The notes under the pieces are model-generated. The model saw only the letters and a program-made list of their open reading frames with translations. It was not told the origin of the DNA and did not search any database. A stretch of 64,000 bases of DNA from JBEVOS01 sp964563395 (GTDB lineage: Bacteria; Pseudomonadota; Alphaproteobacteria; Caulobacterales; Aquidulcibacteraceae): contig CAZLWK010000007.1 in assembly GCA_964563395.1 (NCBI GenBank), forward strand, positions 1 to 64,000, read 5' to 3'. Positions 53,146-62,790 of this stretch are shown piece by piece. The translations under genes and the position numbers were made by a program. How positions within the stretch are numbered: position 1 is the first letter of the stretch; each line of letters begins with the position of its first letter.

Positions 53146-53262
53146 TTGCGCGGCGCGCCGCCTTCCGGCGTCGGGATGACGCTTGGCGGCTTGTTCGCGT
53201 CGCGGCGCCGCAGGGAGTGTTTAACGGTTCGATGACGGCAGCTCGCGCCGCCGCTCACGATC

Positions 53263-54243
53263 ATGGAGAACGCTTCTGATGGTTCGCGATCGGCGATGCT
53301 AGCCTACGCCATCCATCGCGCGAGCGCCGCGGGCGCCGTGGTGCTGCTGGCGCTCGCCTTGGCGTTTTTGAGCTTCTCCAGCATTCCGGGAGACCCCGCG
53401 ACCATTCTCTATGGCGAACGCGTGAGCGAGGAGACGCGGGCCGAGGTCACGGCGCGCCTTGGTCTCGATCAGCCTCTCCCCGTGCGCTTCCTCGCTTATC
53501 TCGGTCAAGCCGCGCGCGGCGATCTCGGCGTCGATCTCGTCAATCAGCGTCCCGTGCTCGATCTGGTCCTCAAAGCGTTGCCGCACACGGTCGCGCTCGC
53601 CTTCGCAGGCTTGGGCTGGGCGCTCATCATCGGCGTAGGCTTGGGTGTGTGGACTGCGACCAAGGCTGGCGCCTGGCAGGACAAAATCGTCGGCGCGCTC
53701 TCCGTCGCCGTCATCTGCATCCCATCCTTCCTCGTTTCGATCTACGCCATGCTGGTGTTCGCGATATGGCTGCGCTGGCTTCCCGCATCGGGATCGGGCG
53801 CTGACGATGTCACATCGCAACTGCGCCATCTCGTCTTGCCGGCATTCGCGCTTGGCCTTGCATGGGTCGGATATTTCGCGCGCACGATGCGCGGCGCGAT
53901 GCTGGAGACGCTATCAACGCCGTTCATCCGCGCGGCGCGGGCGCGCGGCCTGTCGAACGAGCGGATCATCTGGGGCTATGCCTTCAGAGTCGCAGCCTTG
54001 CCTGTCATCTCGCTCGTCGGCGTCTCGCTCGGGGCGCTGATGTCCGGCACCGTGTTTGTGGAAATGGTGTTTCAGCGCCCGGGCGTGGGCTTGCTGCTCT
54101 ACGAAGGCGCGGCGGCGCGCAATTATCCGCTGGTGCTCGGCGCGTTGACCATTTCGGTGACGCTGCTGGCGGCATGCACCCTCATCGCGGATCTCGCCAC
54201 CGCCTTGCTCGATCCGCGCGTGCGGCAGAAATCGAGCTCCTGA
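53263..54243 (+). CDS. Dipeptide ABC transporter permease, DppB type
   Basis: This 326-residue permease has six hydrophobic helices and the EAA-like motif ETLSTPFIRAARARGLSNERIIWGY near residue 200. The DppB-like N-terminus, LGLDQPLPVRFLAYLGQAARG with a large first periplasmic loop, is present. It should form the channel with the following DppC-type subunit. Start alternatives are the ATG at 53263 or one at 53296. The next gene begins inside its stop codon (TGATG). Confidence 0.92.
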   Translation: MENASDGSRSAMLAYAIHRASAAGAVVLLALALAFLSFSSIPGDPATILYGERVSEETRAEVTARLGLDQPLPVRFLAYLGQAARGDLGVDLVNQRPVLDLVLKALPHTVALAFAGLGWALIIGVGLGVWTATKAGAWQDKIVGALSVAVICIPSFLVSIYAMLVFAIWLRWLPASGSGADDVTSQLRHLVLPAFALGLAWVGYFARTMRGAMLETLSTPFIRAARARGLSNERIIWGYAFRVAALPVISLVGVSLGALMSGTVFVEMVFQRPGVGLLLYEGAAARNYPLVLGALTISVTLLAACTLIADLATALLDPRVRQKSSS

Positions 54244-55103
54244 TGGCGGGCGCCGTTCTCCTTGCCGCACCTTCAGGCTTGGACGCACTGCGCCGCGCAT
54301 TCGCACGCGCGGGAATCGGCGGCGCCATCGTCATCGGCTTCATCATCATCGCGCTGATCGGACCCTTTCTCAGCGCGCACGACCCCTACGCCGTCAATGT
54401 CCATGAAAGACTTTCCGCGCCGTCGCACGCCCATGTTCTGGGCGTCGACCATCTCGGCCGCGACGTCCTCGCGCGCGTTCTGGCGGGCGCGCAAATCGCG
54501 CTGCTTGTATCCGTTCTGGCGATTTTCTTGGCGGCTTTGGTCGGCGTCATGCTGGGGCTCGCGGCTGGATACGGACCAAGCTGGCTGGATCGCCTCATCC
54601 TGATCGCCGCGGACGCCCTTTATTCCTTTCCCTCGGTGATGCTGGCGCTTGCGCTTGTCGCCGTCCTCGGGCCGAGTCTTGTGGTGGTGATCGGCGTGAT
54701 CGCGCTCGGTCTTGCGCCGCCTTACGTTCGGATCATCCGGACCGCGACACAAACCGTTCAATCCTCCGATTATGTACAAGCCGCGCGCATCATGGGCGCC
54801 AGTCCCCTTCGGATCCTGCGTATTCATTTGCTGCCGAATACAATTGGACCATTCCTGGTCGTGGCCAGCATGGACGCTCCTGCCGCGATCGCGATGGAAG
54901 CGGGACTGGGCTTTCTTGGCATAGGTCTCAGCCCTCCGGCGGCGAGCTGGGGCTCCATATTGCAAGACGGGTTCAATCACATCGAAAGCGCGCCTTGGAT
55001 CGCGCTTGGCGCGGGCGTGCCGCTCGCCGTGGTGACGCTCGGCTTCACCTTCCTGGGCGAGCGCGTGCGGGATTTGCTCGATCCGAAGGCGGTCACGCCA
55101 TGA
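54243..55103 (+). CDS. Dipeptide ABC transporter permease, DppC type
   Basis: This 286-residue permease has five to six helices, LGVDHLGRDVLARVLAGAQIAL in the N-terminal loop, and the EAA motif SDYVQAARIMGASPLRILRIHLLPN near 180. Start at 54243 shares a base with the preceding stop codon. The next gene overlaps its stop by four bases. Together with the other three ABC genes it makes a complete inner-membrane transporter apart from a binding protein. Confidence 0.92.
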   Translation: MAGAVLLAAPSGLDALRRAFARAGIGGAIVIGFIIIALIGPFLSAHDPYAVNVHERLSAPSHAHVLGVDHLGRDVLARVLAGAQIALLVSVLAIFLAALVGVMLGLAAGYGPSWLDRLILIAADALYSFPSVMLALALVAVLGPSLVVVIGVIALGLAPPYVRIIRTATQTVQSSDYVQAARIMGASPLRILRIHLLPNTIGPFLVVASMDAPAAIAMEAGLGFLGIGLSPPAASWGSILQDGFNHIESAPWIALGAGVPLAVVTLGFTFLGERVRDLLDPKAVTP

Positions 55104-56053
55104 ACGCGCTCGCCGATATGGAGCATCTCAGTGTCGTCACAGGCGATGGCGCCGTCATCCTGGACGACGTAAATCTTCGCCTCAGCGCTGGCCGATCGGT
55201 CGGCGTTGTCGGTGAAAGTGGCTCGGGCAAATCGACCTTGGCGGCGGCGCTCATCGATCAATTGCCAGCCACGCTGAACATAGTCCAAGGACATATTCGC
55301 ATCGACGGCGAGAGCGCTGCTCTCCTGGGGCGGCGCGCTCTCAGCGCCAAGCTGGGCATGATCTTTCAAGATCCCAGGGCCTCGTTTCATCCATCGCTCA
55401 CGCTCGCGCAACAGATGGGCGACATTCTTCGTGAAGCCGGAATTCCAAAGGCGGCGCGGCATGAACGCTGCGTGCAGGTCTTGCGCGAACTCCGACTGGC
55501 CGCGCCGGAGCGTCTCCTTGATCTCTATCCGCATGAATTGAGCGGCGGCATGGCCCAGCGCATCGCAATCGCGATGGCTCTGCTACGCGGCTGCCCCATC
55601 CTGATCGCGGATGAAGCCACCAGCGCGCTCGATCCCTCCGTTGAAGCCTCCGTAGTTGAACTCCTGCGGGATTTGCGGGCGTCGCGAGGGCTCGCTCTGC
55701 TTGTTATCTCGCACAACATTCAGCTGATCCTGGATTTGTGCGACGACGTCGTGATTCTCTATGCAGGTCGCGTTTTGGAGTACGGTCCTGCATCGCAGGT
55801 GCTGCGCCATCCCGCCCACCCCTACACAAGAGACCTATTGTCCTGCTGCTTAGGTCTGCGCGAGCCCAAGCGCACGATCTTCTCCTTCATCGATGGCGAA
55901 ATGCCGGCCCCGCGCGCGCCCCGCGATGGTTGTCTTTATCGACCACGATGCGCCGCCGCAGCCGAACCTTGCTCCGAGGCGCCCGAATTACTTCCCACAA
56001 CAATCCATAAAGGCGCAGTGCGCTGTCACATGGCCGGGGGCGCCGTGCAATGA
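55100..56053 (+). CDS. Dipeptide ABC transporter ATPase, DppD type
   Basis: This 317-residue ATPase has Walker A GESGSGKS (residues ~35-42), the signature LSGGMAQRIAIAMALL, Walker B PILIADEATSALDP, and the C-terminal oligopeptide extension with GCLYRPRCAAAAEPC, which in Dpp/Opp ATPases holds Cys for an iron-sulfur or metal site. It lies in the Dpp-like block with four-base overlaps on both sides. Confidence 0.93.
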   Translation: MNALADMEHLSVVTGDGAVILDDVNLRLSAGRSVGVVGESGSGKSTLAAALIDQLPATLNIVQGHIRIDGESAALLGRRALSAKLGMIFQDPRASFHPSLTLAQQMGDILREAGIPKAARHERCVQVLRELRLAAPERLLDLYPHELSGGMAQRIAIAMALLRGCPILIADEATSALDPSVEASVVELLRDLRASRGLALLVISHNIQLILDLCDDVVILYAGRVLEYGPASQVLRHPAHPYTRDLLSCCLGLREPKRTIFSFIDGEMPAPRAPRDGCLYRPRCAAAAEPCSEAPELLPTTIHKGAVRCHMAGGAVQ

Positions 56054-56952
56054 GCGCGCCCCTCGTCACGATCCAAAACCTCGACGTCAGCTATCGCCGC
56101 GCCAATCTCTCGCCTGTAGCGGATAAAGGCCGTCATGTTGCTGTCTCGAATGTGTCCCTGACGGTCGAGCGGGGGGAATGCCTCGCCATCGTTGGAGAGA
56201 GCGGCTCTGGAAAATCGAGCCTTGCGCGCGCGATTGTCGGCCTCGCGCCGATCAGCGGCGGCGCCATCGCATTCAATGGCGAAGCCCTACCGCCGAAGGA
56301 CAGCGCGCGCCGCATGCAATGGCGGAGCGGCGCCTCCATGATGTTTCAGGATGCGGGAGCGTCTCTCAATCCGCGCCTGCGCGTTAAAGAGATCTTGCTT
56401 GAGCCGCACCGAATTCATCGGCGCACGATCACGCCGCAAACGGCACAGGATTTGGCGAGCCGCGTCGGTCTTCCGCAGGAAATCCTGCGGCGATTTCCGG
56501 GAGAATTATCCGGCGGACAAGCCAAACGCGTGGCGCTCGCTCGCGCGATCGCGCTCGGCCCTGCCCTGCTGATCGCCGACGAACCCACGGCAGGCCTGGA
56601 CCCCTCCGTTCAGGGCGGCATCCTCAATTTGCTCACGCAGCTGCGGACCATGGAAGGCGTCACGCTGCTCGTCGTCTCGCACGACATGGCCGTCGTCCGC
56701 CACCTCGCGGACAGAGTGGGCGTTATGCATGAGGGGCGCTTGGTTGAGCTTGAACCGACGCAAGCTCTCATCGACCGCCCAAATCATCCACACACCAAAT
56801 CGTTGTTGTCGGCTGCGGACGGCGCCGCAGCGGCTGCTCAGTTTATTTCGCGTGGCGCCTCAACGCCTTCGCAACGGTCCAACTTGCTTGCACGTATCGC
56901 GCGCCGTGCAAGCCTTCTGTTCGCGCCAAATCCGGCATTGAGCCAACGGTAA
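56050..56952 (+). CDS. Dipeptide ABC transporter ATPase, DppF type
   Basis: This 300-residue ATPase has Walker A GESGSGKS near residue 52, signature LSGGQAKRVALARAIA, Walker B LLIADEPTAGLDP and the H-loop in LVVSHDMAVVRHL. It partners DppD. No dppA substrate-binding protein is encoded in the block. The next gene, a TonB receptor, follows after 10 bases, so outer and inner membrane steps are probably co-expressed. Confidence 0.93.
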   Translation: MSAPLVTIQNLDVSYRRANLSPVADKGRHVAVSNVSLTVERGECLAIVGESGSGKSSLARAIVGLAPISGGAIAFNGEALPPKDSARRMQWRSGASMMFQDAGASLNPRLRVKEILLEPHRIHRRTITPQTAQDLASRVGLPQEILRRFPGELSGGQAKRVALARAIALGPALLIADEPTAGLDPSVQGGILNLLTQLRTMEGVTLLVVSHDMAVVRHLADRVGVMHEGRLVELEPTQALIDRPNHPHTKSLLSAADGAAAAAQFISRGASTPSQRSNLLARIARRASLLFAPNPALSQR

Positions 56953-56962
56953 GGGGAAAGTC

Positions 56963-59161
56963 ATGGCTGAGGGAAACGGAAACAGTTTGAAGCTGAGCCT
57001 GCTTGCGAGCAGCGCGCTGATATGGCTGAGCGGCGAGGTGGCGTTGGCGCAATCCGCGAGCGTCGGCGAAGTCATCGTCACCGCTCAAAGACGCGAGCAG
57101 CTTATTCAAGACGTGCCGATCAGCATCGCCGTGGTGGGCCGCGAACAATTGGAGCAATCCGGCGCCCAGTCCATCACCGACTATATTTACACGATCCCCA
57201 GCCTCAACTTCATCGATCGCGGCCCCGGCATTCCGGATATTTCCATCCGTGGCATCGCGGGCGACGCCGTGGGCGGCATCTTCGACCCATTCACGGTTCT
57301 GATCGATGGCCTCAATGTGACAGCGTACAATACCTCGCCCATTCTTTCATCGAAGCTCTTCGATCTTGAACGCATCGAAGTTCTGCGGGGCCCGCAAGGG
57401 GCGTTGGACGGCTCGAGCGCGCTTGGCGGCTCAATCTCCTATGTGACGCGGCAACCGAGCACGGCCGGCTTGAGCGGCGAATTGTCCCTCGAACTCGCGC
57501 GGTTCGATTCCCAATTGTTGAAGGGCTCCGTGAACGTGCCGGTCACGGACAATTTCGCGCTGCGGCTGTCGAGCTATGTCGAGGAAAGCGATGGCCCCGT
57601 CACCAATATCGGCCCTGGCGGCGGCGGATCGACGGTGGAAAACTTCGGCGGCCGGATCGCGGCCCGCTGGGAGCCGACACAAAGCATCACCGCCACCGCC
57701 TCGATCCTTCATGAGGATCAGAGCTATGGCAACGATGTCTACCTCATGCGCGACATCTATCTTTCGGAAACACAGCGGACGGCGCGGATCGACACTCTGA
57801 CGAGCCTTGGCGGCGATTATTTCGCGCTGGAGTTTTTCGATGAGGCCGCTCCCGATGACGGCGTGATTTCGCTGGATTATCCCTCATCGACCGACGTGCG
57901 CTTCACCCTGGCCGGCGCCAAGGTCGCTTTCGACCTCGGTCAATACGAGTTGGCGTTCCAGGGCGGCTATTTCGACTACGATCTGGATCGCGCGCTCGAT
58001 CAGGATTTCAGCGAGTACGCCGTTCGCCGAAACGATCTTGAACGCTACCAGGAAAGCCGCACGCTCGATGCACGGCTTACGTCGAACCTGGATGGGCCGT
58101 TCAATTGGCTTGTCGGCCTAAGCTACCTGGATGAGCAAAGCGCCGATGTGACGATCGGGCAGGACGGCGACGGCCTGCTCGCGGGATCCTATTCGTTCTC
58201 TGACCTCTCCTATTACGAGATCGACTATCAGAGCTACTCACTCTACGGCAATGTGACCTGGAACTTCGCCGAGAACTTTGAGCTGGCCGTGGGCGCGCGC
58301 ATGACGCGCGAGGAATTGCTGAACCGACGCATTTTCACCTTTAGCCCCACCTTGCCCGAGGTGGCGGCGCCGCTCATTGAGAACGAGGAATTCCTGCCGC
58401 GCATTGCGCTCAATTATGAAGCGTCACCCGACCTGACCTTCTATGGCACGATCGCGGATGGATATCGAAGCGGGTTCCGCAACGATCCACGGGTCACCGA
58501 TCTGGGCCTCGCGCCTGTTGAGGTTGATGCGGAAAAAGTCCGCAATTACGAAGTGGGCGTCAAAGGCCGTTTGTTTGATGATCGCATGAGCGTGTCGCTT
58601 GCGCTTTTCAACTTGGACTATCAAGACATCCAGGTTTCAAATTACACTTACGTTCCCACACAGGGATATATCTATTTCGATGTGAATCAGGCCGAGGCGT
58701 ATTCAAGAGGCTTCGAGCTCGAGTTCGCGGCGGCGGCCACGGAAAACACCGAGATTTCTGGCTCGCTCGGCTGGAACGAAGCCAAGATCCAGGACTTCGG
58801 CGCCGATGGCGACGATGTGCGGTTTCCGGTTTCGCGCCCCTGGTCGGCGACGCTGGGCGTGACCAATTCGCGACCGATCCGGGAAGGCTTGAGCCTCAAC
58901 TCGCGCGCCTTCGTGACGTACAGAAGCTCCGGGAACGCAACGCTCACGCGCTCGCCAGGCACCAATCTCGATTCCTTCGTATCGCTGGACCTCAGCCTCG
59001 GGCTCGAAACACCCCGGTGGAGCGTCACCGCCTTCGTCGACAACGCGACAGGCGATGAATACAATATAGGCCAGATTGTGGGTCAAAGCTTGCGCGGGCG
59101 CGCCACGCGCTACGTGCCGCGCATGTTTGGCGTTCGCCTTACGGCGAAATTTGGCTCCTAA
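56963..59161 (+). CDS. TonB-dependent receptor, second copy
   Basis: This 732-residue receptor has a signal peptide (cleavage after VALAQ), a TonB-box-like VGEVIVTAQRRE, the plug (VPISIAVVGREQLEQSGA, RIEVLRGPQGALDGSSALGG), and the C-terminal barrel ending in MFGVRLTAKFGS. Placed right after a peptide-type ABC transporter, it likely takes up the same substrate across the outer membrane. It has low similarity to the receptor at 17873 beyond the family features. Confidence 0.94.
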   Translation: MAEGNGNSLKLSLLASSALIWLSGEVALAQSASVGEVIVTAQRREQLIQDVPISIAVVGREQLEQSGAQSITDYIYTIPSLNFIDRGPGIPDISIRGIAGDAVGGIFDPFTVLIDGLNVTAYNTSPILSSKLFDLERIEVLRGPQGALDGSSALGGSISYVTRQPSTAGLSGELSLELARFDSQLLKGSVNVPVTDNFALRLSSYVEESDGPVTNIGPGGGGSTVENFGGRIAARWEPTQSITATASILHEDQSYGNDVYLMRDIYLSETQRTARIDTLTSLGGDYFALEFFDEAAPDDGVISLDYPSSTDVRFTLAGAKVAFDLGQYELAFQGGYFDYDLDRALDQDFSEYAVRRNDLERYQESRTLDARLTSNLDGPFNWLVGLSYLDEQSADVTIGQDGDGLLAGSYSFSDLSYYEIDYQSYSLYGNVTWNFAENFELAVGARMTREELLNRRIFTFSPTLPEVAAPLIENEEFLPRIALNYEASPDLTFYGTIADGYRSGFRNDPRVTDLGLAPVEVDAEKVRNYEVGVKGRLFDDRMSVSLALFNLDYQDIQVSNYTYVPTQGYIYFDVNQAEAYSRGFELEFAAAATENTEISGSLGWNEAKIQDFGADGDDVRFPVSRPWSATLGVTNSRPIREGLSLNSRAFVTYRSSGNATLTRSPGTNLDSFVSLDLSLGLETPRWSVTAFVDNATGDEYNIGQIVGQSLRGRATRYVPRMFGVRLTAKFGS

Positions 59162-59173
59162 GGGGATGCGCCC

Positions 59174-61072
59174 ATGCGCCTCGTGAAGCCCTTCGTACGC
59201 CTCCCGCTCCGCTTTGACGCGGAGCGGTTGGCTGCGGAAATGGCTTCGCAACCGGCTGAGCGGTGGCGGCGGCATCCGCAAGATTTCGCGGGCAACAGCT
59301 TTCTGCCGCTCATCGCCAGCGCCAATGGCGACATGGATTCCTTTGCGCCGCCAATGGCGCTTACACCGTCACTGGGAGAAATGCCCTATACGCGCCAAGC
59401 TCTCGCTTCGTTTGAGGCGGTGCTTGGCCGCACCCGGTTAATGCGCCTTGCGCCAAGGTGCGGCGTGCCTCCGCACGTCGACATTCAGTATTATTGGCGC
59501 AGGCGCGTACGCGTTCATATTCCAATCGCGACGACACAAGACGTCCGGTTTCATTGCGGCGACGAAGATGTGCACATGGCGCCCGGCGAGGCCTGGATTT
59601 TCGACAATTGGCGCCAACATGAGGTAAAGCATCCAAGCGACACCACCCGCACGCATCTCGTCTTCGATACGGTGGGCTCTTCGACGTTTTGGGCGCTGGT
59701 CAAACAAGGTCAGGGCGCTGCAAGCAGGGATATCCCATTCACGGAAGGTGGCTTCGATAAGCTCGCCCTGGAGCAAGCGCCGCCCAAGCTCATGCTCGAC
59801 GCAATGGAAGTCGAGGCTGAATGCATGGCGCTCGCTCAGGACATCGCCGCGCGCGCGGAAGGGCCCCATGCCGAGCGCCTGATCTCCGCCTTGGAATCCT
59901 TCCATCAGGATTGGAGCGCCATCTTGGCGATGGACGGGGATAGCGATCTTGGGCGGCTGCGTTTGCTCGATCTCGTGACGCAGATGCAAAGCATCGTCTC
60001 GGGGCCGGCCGGCGATGCGAAGCTGTCGTCAAACGGCGCCACATGCCGCGACGTGGTGCGCTCCTTCTTGACCGCGGCCCTCACGCCGGAGGCACGCCAA
60101 ACGCTTCGCCGTCAAATGCCGAGGCCCGGTGGCGCAAGCGGCGAACACCGCCGCGCCGATTGCACCGACGATCGGAAAACGCCAAGCTATGACCGACCGA
60201 TCTTCATCGTGGCCGCGCCGCGATCGGGCAGCACGGCCCTATTCGACGCGCTCGCCGCGCATGAAGCGCTCTTCACGCTTGGCGGCGAGGCGCATCAGCA
60301 GATTGAGTCCATACGCGCCTTTCATCCCATGGCGAAAGCGTTCGCCTCCAATGCGCTCGACGCCACCGACGCGGACCCAGACGCCGTGGATCGGCTGCTT
60401 GAGAATTTCGCGCACGATTTGAGGACCAGCGGAGGCGCGCGCTGGAGCGCCCTTCGACCCGAACTCAGGATGCGCGCGGTTCGCCTTCTTGAAAAGACGC
60501 CAAAGAATATCCTGCGCATTCCCTTTTTCGCAGAGATTTTCAATGACGCGCTCTTCGTCTTCTTGCATCGTCGTCCCGAGGGGAACATTTCCTCGATCGT
60601 CGATGCGTGGGAGTCAGGGCGCTTCGTCACCTATCCCAGGCTGCCAGGATGGTCCGGCCCGCCTTGGTCATTGCTGCTGACGCCAGGCTGGCGTGAGTGG
60701 CAAGGCATGCCGATCGCGCAGATCGCGGCGCTGCAATGGGAAGCCGCGAATCGCGCCGCGCTCAGCGCGCTTGCAGCCTTGCCGCGGCAAAATTGGATCA
60801 GTGTCAGCTACGAGGATTTCGTCGTGGATCGCGGCATGACAATTGAGCGCATCCGCCAATTCGCGGATCTGCCGTTCTCGCAACAGCTGCGGCAAGCAAT
60901 CCATGGGCCTCAGAGGCTGTCCCGGCACACACTGACGCCGCCGGACGCCGAAAAATGGCGTAAAAATGAGGCCCGCCTCGCGCCCTATCTCCCGCGCGCG
61001 CGGGCATTTTATGAGAACATCGAAGCGCTCAATCCGAGCGCGCCGACACTCGCGGCCGAACTGGCGCCATGA
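59174..61072 (+). CDS. Asp/Asn beta-hydroxylase-like dioxygenase fused to a sulfotransferase domain
   Basis: This 632-residue protein has an N-terminal 2-oxoglutarate/Fe(II) dioxygenase domain of the Asp/Asn hydroxylase or cis-4-proline hydroxylase type, residues ~1-170. H101-x-D103 and H149 are metal ligands and R159 binds 2-oxoglutarate. From about residue 340 is a sulfotransferase domain with the 5'-PSB loop FIVAAPRSGSTALF. The two activities in one chain are unusual. The next gene encodes another sulfotransferase with TPRs and overlaps by four bases. The natural substrate is unknown; a peptide or lipid-linked acceptor is possible. Confidence 0.83.
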   Translation: MRLVKPFVRLPLRFDAERLAAEMASQPAERWRRHPQDFAGNSFLPLIASANGDMDSFAPPMALTPSLGEMPYTRQALASFEAVLGRTRLMRLAPRCGVPPHVDIQYYWRRRVRVHIPIATTQDVRFHCGDEDVHMAPGEAWIFDNWRQHEVKHPSDTTRTHLVFDTVGSSTFWALVKQGQGAASRDIPFTEGGFDKLALEQAPPKLMLDAMEVEAECMALAQDIAARAEGPHAERLISALESFHQDWSAILAMDGDSDLGRLRLLDLVTQMQSIVSGPAGDAKLSSNGATCRDVVRSFLTAALTPEARQTLRRQMPRPGGASGEHRRADCTDDRKTPSYDRPIFIVAAPRSGSTALFDALAAHEALFTLGGEAHQQIESIRAFHPMAKAFASNALDATDADPDAVDRLLENFAHDLRTSGGARWSALRPELRMRAVRLLEKTPKNILRIPFFAEIFNDALFVFLHRRPEGNISSIVDAWESGRFVTYPRLPGWSGPPWSLLLTPGWREWQGMPIAQIAALQWEAANRAALSALAALPRQNWISVSYEDFVVDRGMTIERIRQFADLPFSQQLRQAIHGPQRLSRHTLTPPDAEKWRKNEARLAPYLPRARAFYENIEALNPSAPTLAAELAP

Positions 61073-62772
61073 GCATCGCCGGCGCACGCGATGACGAAAT
61101 ACTCGCGCAGCTCAAGGCGGCGCTGATCGATCATGAAGCAGGACGCATTTCCGCCGCGGAGGCCGTCTATCGACGCATTCTCGCGCTGCATCCATCGCAT
61201 CCTATCGCACTCCTCTATCTCGGCGTCGCCCATCACGATCGCGGCGACCATCGCGAGGCGGCTCGCCTAATTCGATGCGCCATAGGCGCGGGCGGCCCCA
61301 CAGCCTCCGCGCTGAATCATTTGGGACTTGCCCTTCTTGGCTTGCAGGACATAGAGGCCGCCGCCGAGAGTTTTCAGCACGCGCTCAAAATCAAACCCAC
61401 CTATACCGACGCCCTCAACAATCTCGCCAATGTCCAGCGCAGATTGGGTCAGATCGACGCGGCGGAGCGCTCGTTTGAGGCTGTTCTTCGTCTCGCGCCG
61501 CACCATCCTACCGCGCGTTATAATCTCGGCCTTCTTCACCATGCGCGGCAGAACGTGGCGAAAGCCGAGGCGGCTTTCCGCACGGTGCTTGAGCACGACC
61601 CGACGCATTTTAAAGCCCTTCATCATCTGGGCCTCGCCGCGGAGACACGCGGCGCATTCCAAGAGGCTGAAACGCTCTACCAAAGAGCGCTCGCTCTGGA
61701 GAGCGACTATACGCCCGCGCTTGCCGCGCTTCTTGCCCTCAAATCCTTCACGCCAGACGATGGCATGATCGCCCGCGCCGAAGCGCTCGCGGCCAATGAA
61801 GCGCTCGCACCGCCTGAGGCGTTCACGCTCCCATTCGCCATCGCCAAGCGGTTGGACGCCCGCGGCGATTATGCGAAGGCCTTCCATTATCTGCAGATCG
61901 CCAATCGGCGCCGCGGCACAGCGCAAACTTATGACCGAAGCCGCGTCGAGCTCACCATGGAGCGCTATCGCAAAGCCTATGACGCCAACTTTGTGCGCGC
62001 GCGCGCACGCGAAGGCCATGAAAGCGCGCGCCCGATTTTCGTTGTGGGGATGCCTCGCACCGGCACGACGCTGACGGAGCAAATTCTTGGCATGCACCAC
62101 AATGTGCAAGGCGCCGGCGAACTTCCCCATCTGCCCCGGCTGATCGCGGAGCTCCCTCAGAGAATGGGTTTGGACAAGCCATATCCTGATTGTCTCACGG
62201 ACATGAGCACCCGCGACATGCACGCCTTGGCGGAGGATTATCTCGACGTTCTTTCGGCCGTCAATGAGAAGCGCGCCGACTTCGTCGTCGACAAGAACCC
62301 GTTCAATTTCCTCAATATCGGTCTTATCGGCGCCGTGCTGCCGCGCGCGAAGATTGTTCATTGCATCCGTCATCCCCTGGATGTCGGCCTGTCCTGCTAT
62401 ATGGAATTGTTTGAACTCGGACAGGATTTCACCACCAGCCTGGAAAATTTCGCGCACTATTATGGGCAATATGCGCGCCTGATGGATCATTGGCGCGACG
62501 AAGTCGGCCTGGAATTCATCGACTCTTCCTATGAAGGGCTGATTGAAGCGCCAGAGACTTCCACACGCCGTCTTCTAGAGGCGCTGCAGCTGCCCTGGGA
62601 TGCGTCCTGTCTTGCATTTCAAGGCCGTAAAAACGCGGTTTTGACGCCAAGCCGCTGGCAAGTTCGTCAGCCGATATACAAGAGCTCGGTGGAGCGCTGG
62701 CGCAATTACGAGGCGCAATTGCAGCCGCTGCGCGACGCACTTGAGCGCGAAGGGATTGCGCTCGACCTGTGA
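61069..62772 (+). CDS. TPR-repeat sulfotransferase family protein
   Basis: This 567-residue protein has six or so TPR units over residues ~10-235 (typical A-x3-Y-x3-L pattern, e.g. ALNNLANVQRRLGQIDAAER), and then a sulfotransferase domain with PSB loop IFVVGMPRTGTTLTEQIL near residue 325. TPR-sulfotransferases are frequent in alphaproteobacterial gene clusters with TonB receptors. The acceptor is not predictable. It overlaps the preceding fusion gene by four bases and precedes the hydrolase gene by 18 bases. Confidence 0.9.
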   Translation: MSIAGARDDEILAQLKAALIDHEAGRISAAEAVYRRILALHPSHPIALLYLGVAHHDRGDHREAARLIRCAIGAGGPTASALNHLGLALLGLQDIEAAAESFQHALKIKPTYTDALNNLANVQRRLGQIDAAERSFEAVLRLAPHHPTARYNLGLLHHARQNVAKAEAAFRTVLEHDPTHFKALHHLGLAAETRGAFQEAETLYQRALALESDYTPALAALLALKSFTPDDGMIARAEALAANEALAPPEAFTLPFAIAKRLDARGDYAKAFHYLQIANRRRGTAQTYDRSRVELTMERYRKAYDANFVRARAREGHESARPIFVVGMPRTGTTLTEQILGMHHNVQGAGELPHLPRLIAELPQRMGLDKPYPDCLTDMSTRDMHALAEDYLDVLSAVNEKRADFVVDKNPFNFLNIGLIGAVLPRAKIVHCIRHPLDVGLSCYMELFELGQDFTTSLENFAHYYGQYARLMDHWRDEVGLEFIDSSYEGLIEAPETSTRRLLEALQLPWDASCLAFQGRKNAVLTPSRWQVRQPIYKSSVERWRNYEAQLQPLRDALEREGIALDL

Positions 62773-62790
62773 CGAGCCTCGGGATCAAGA

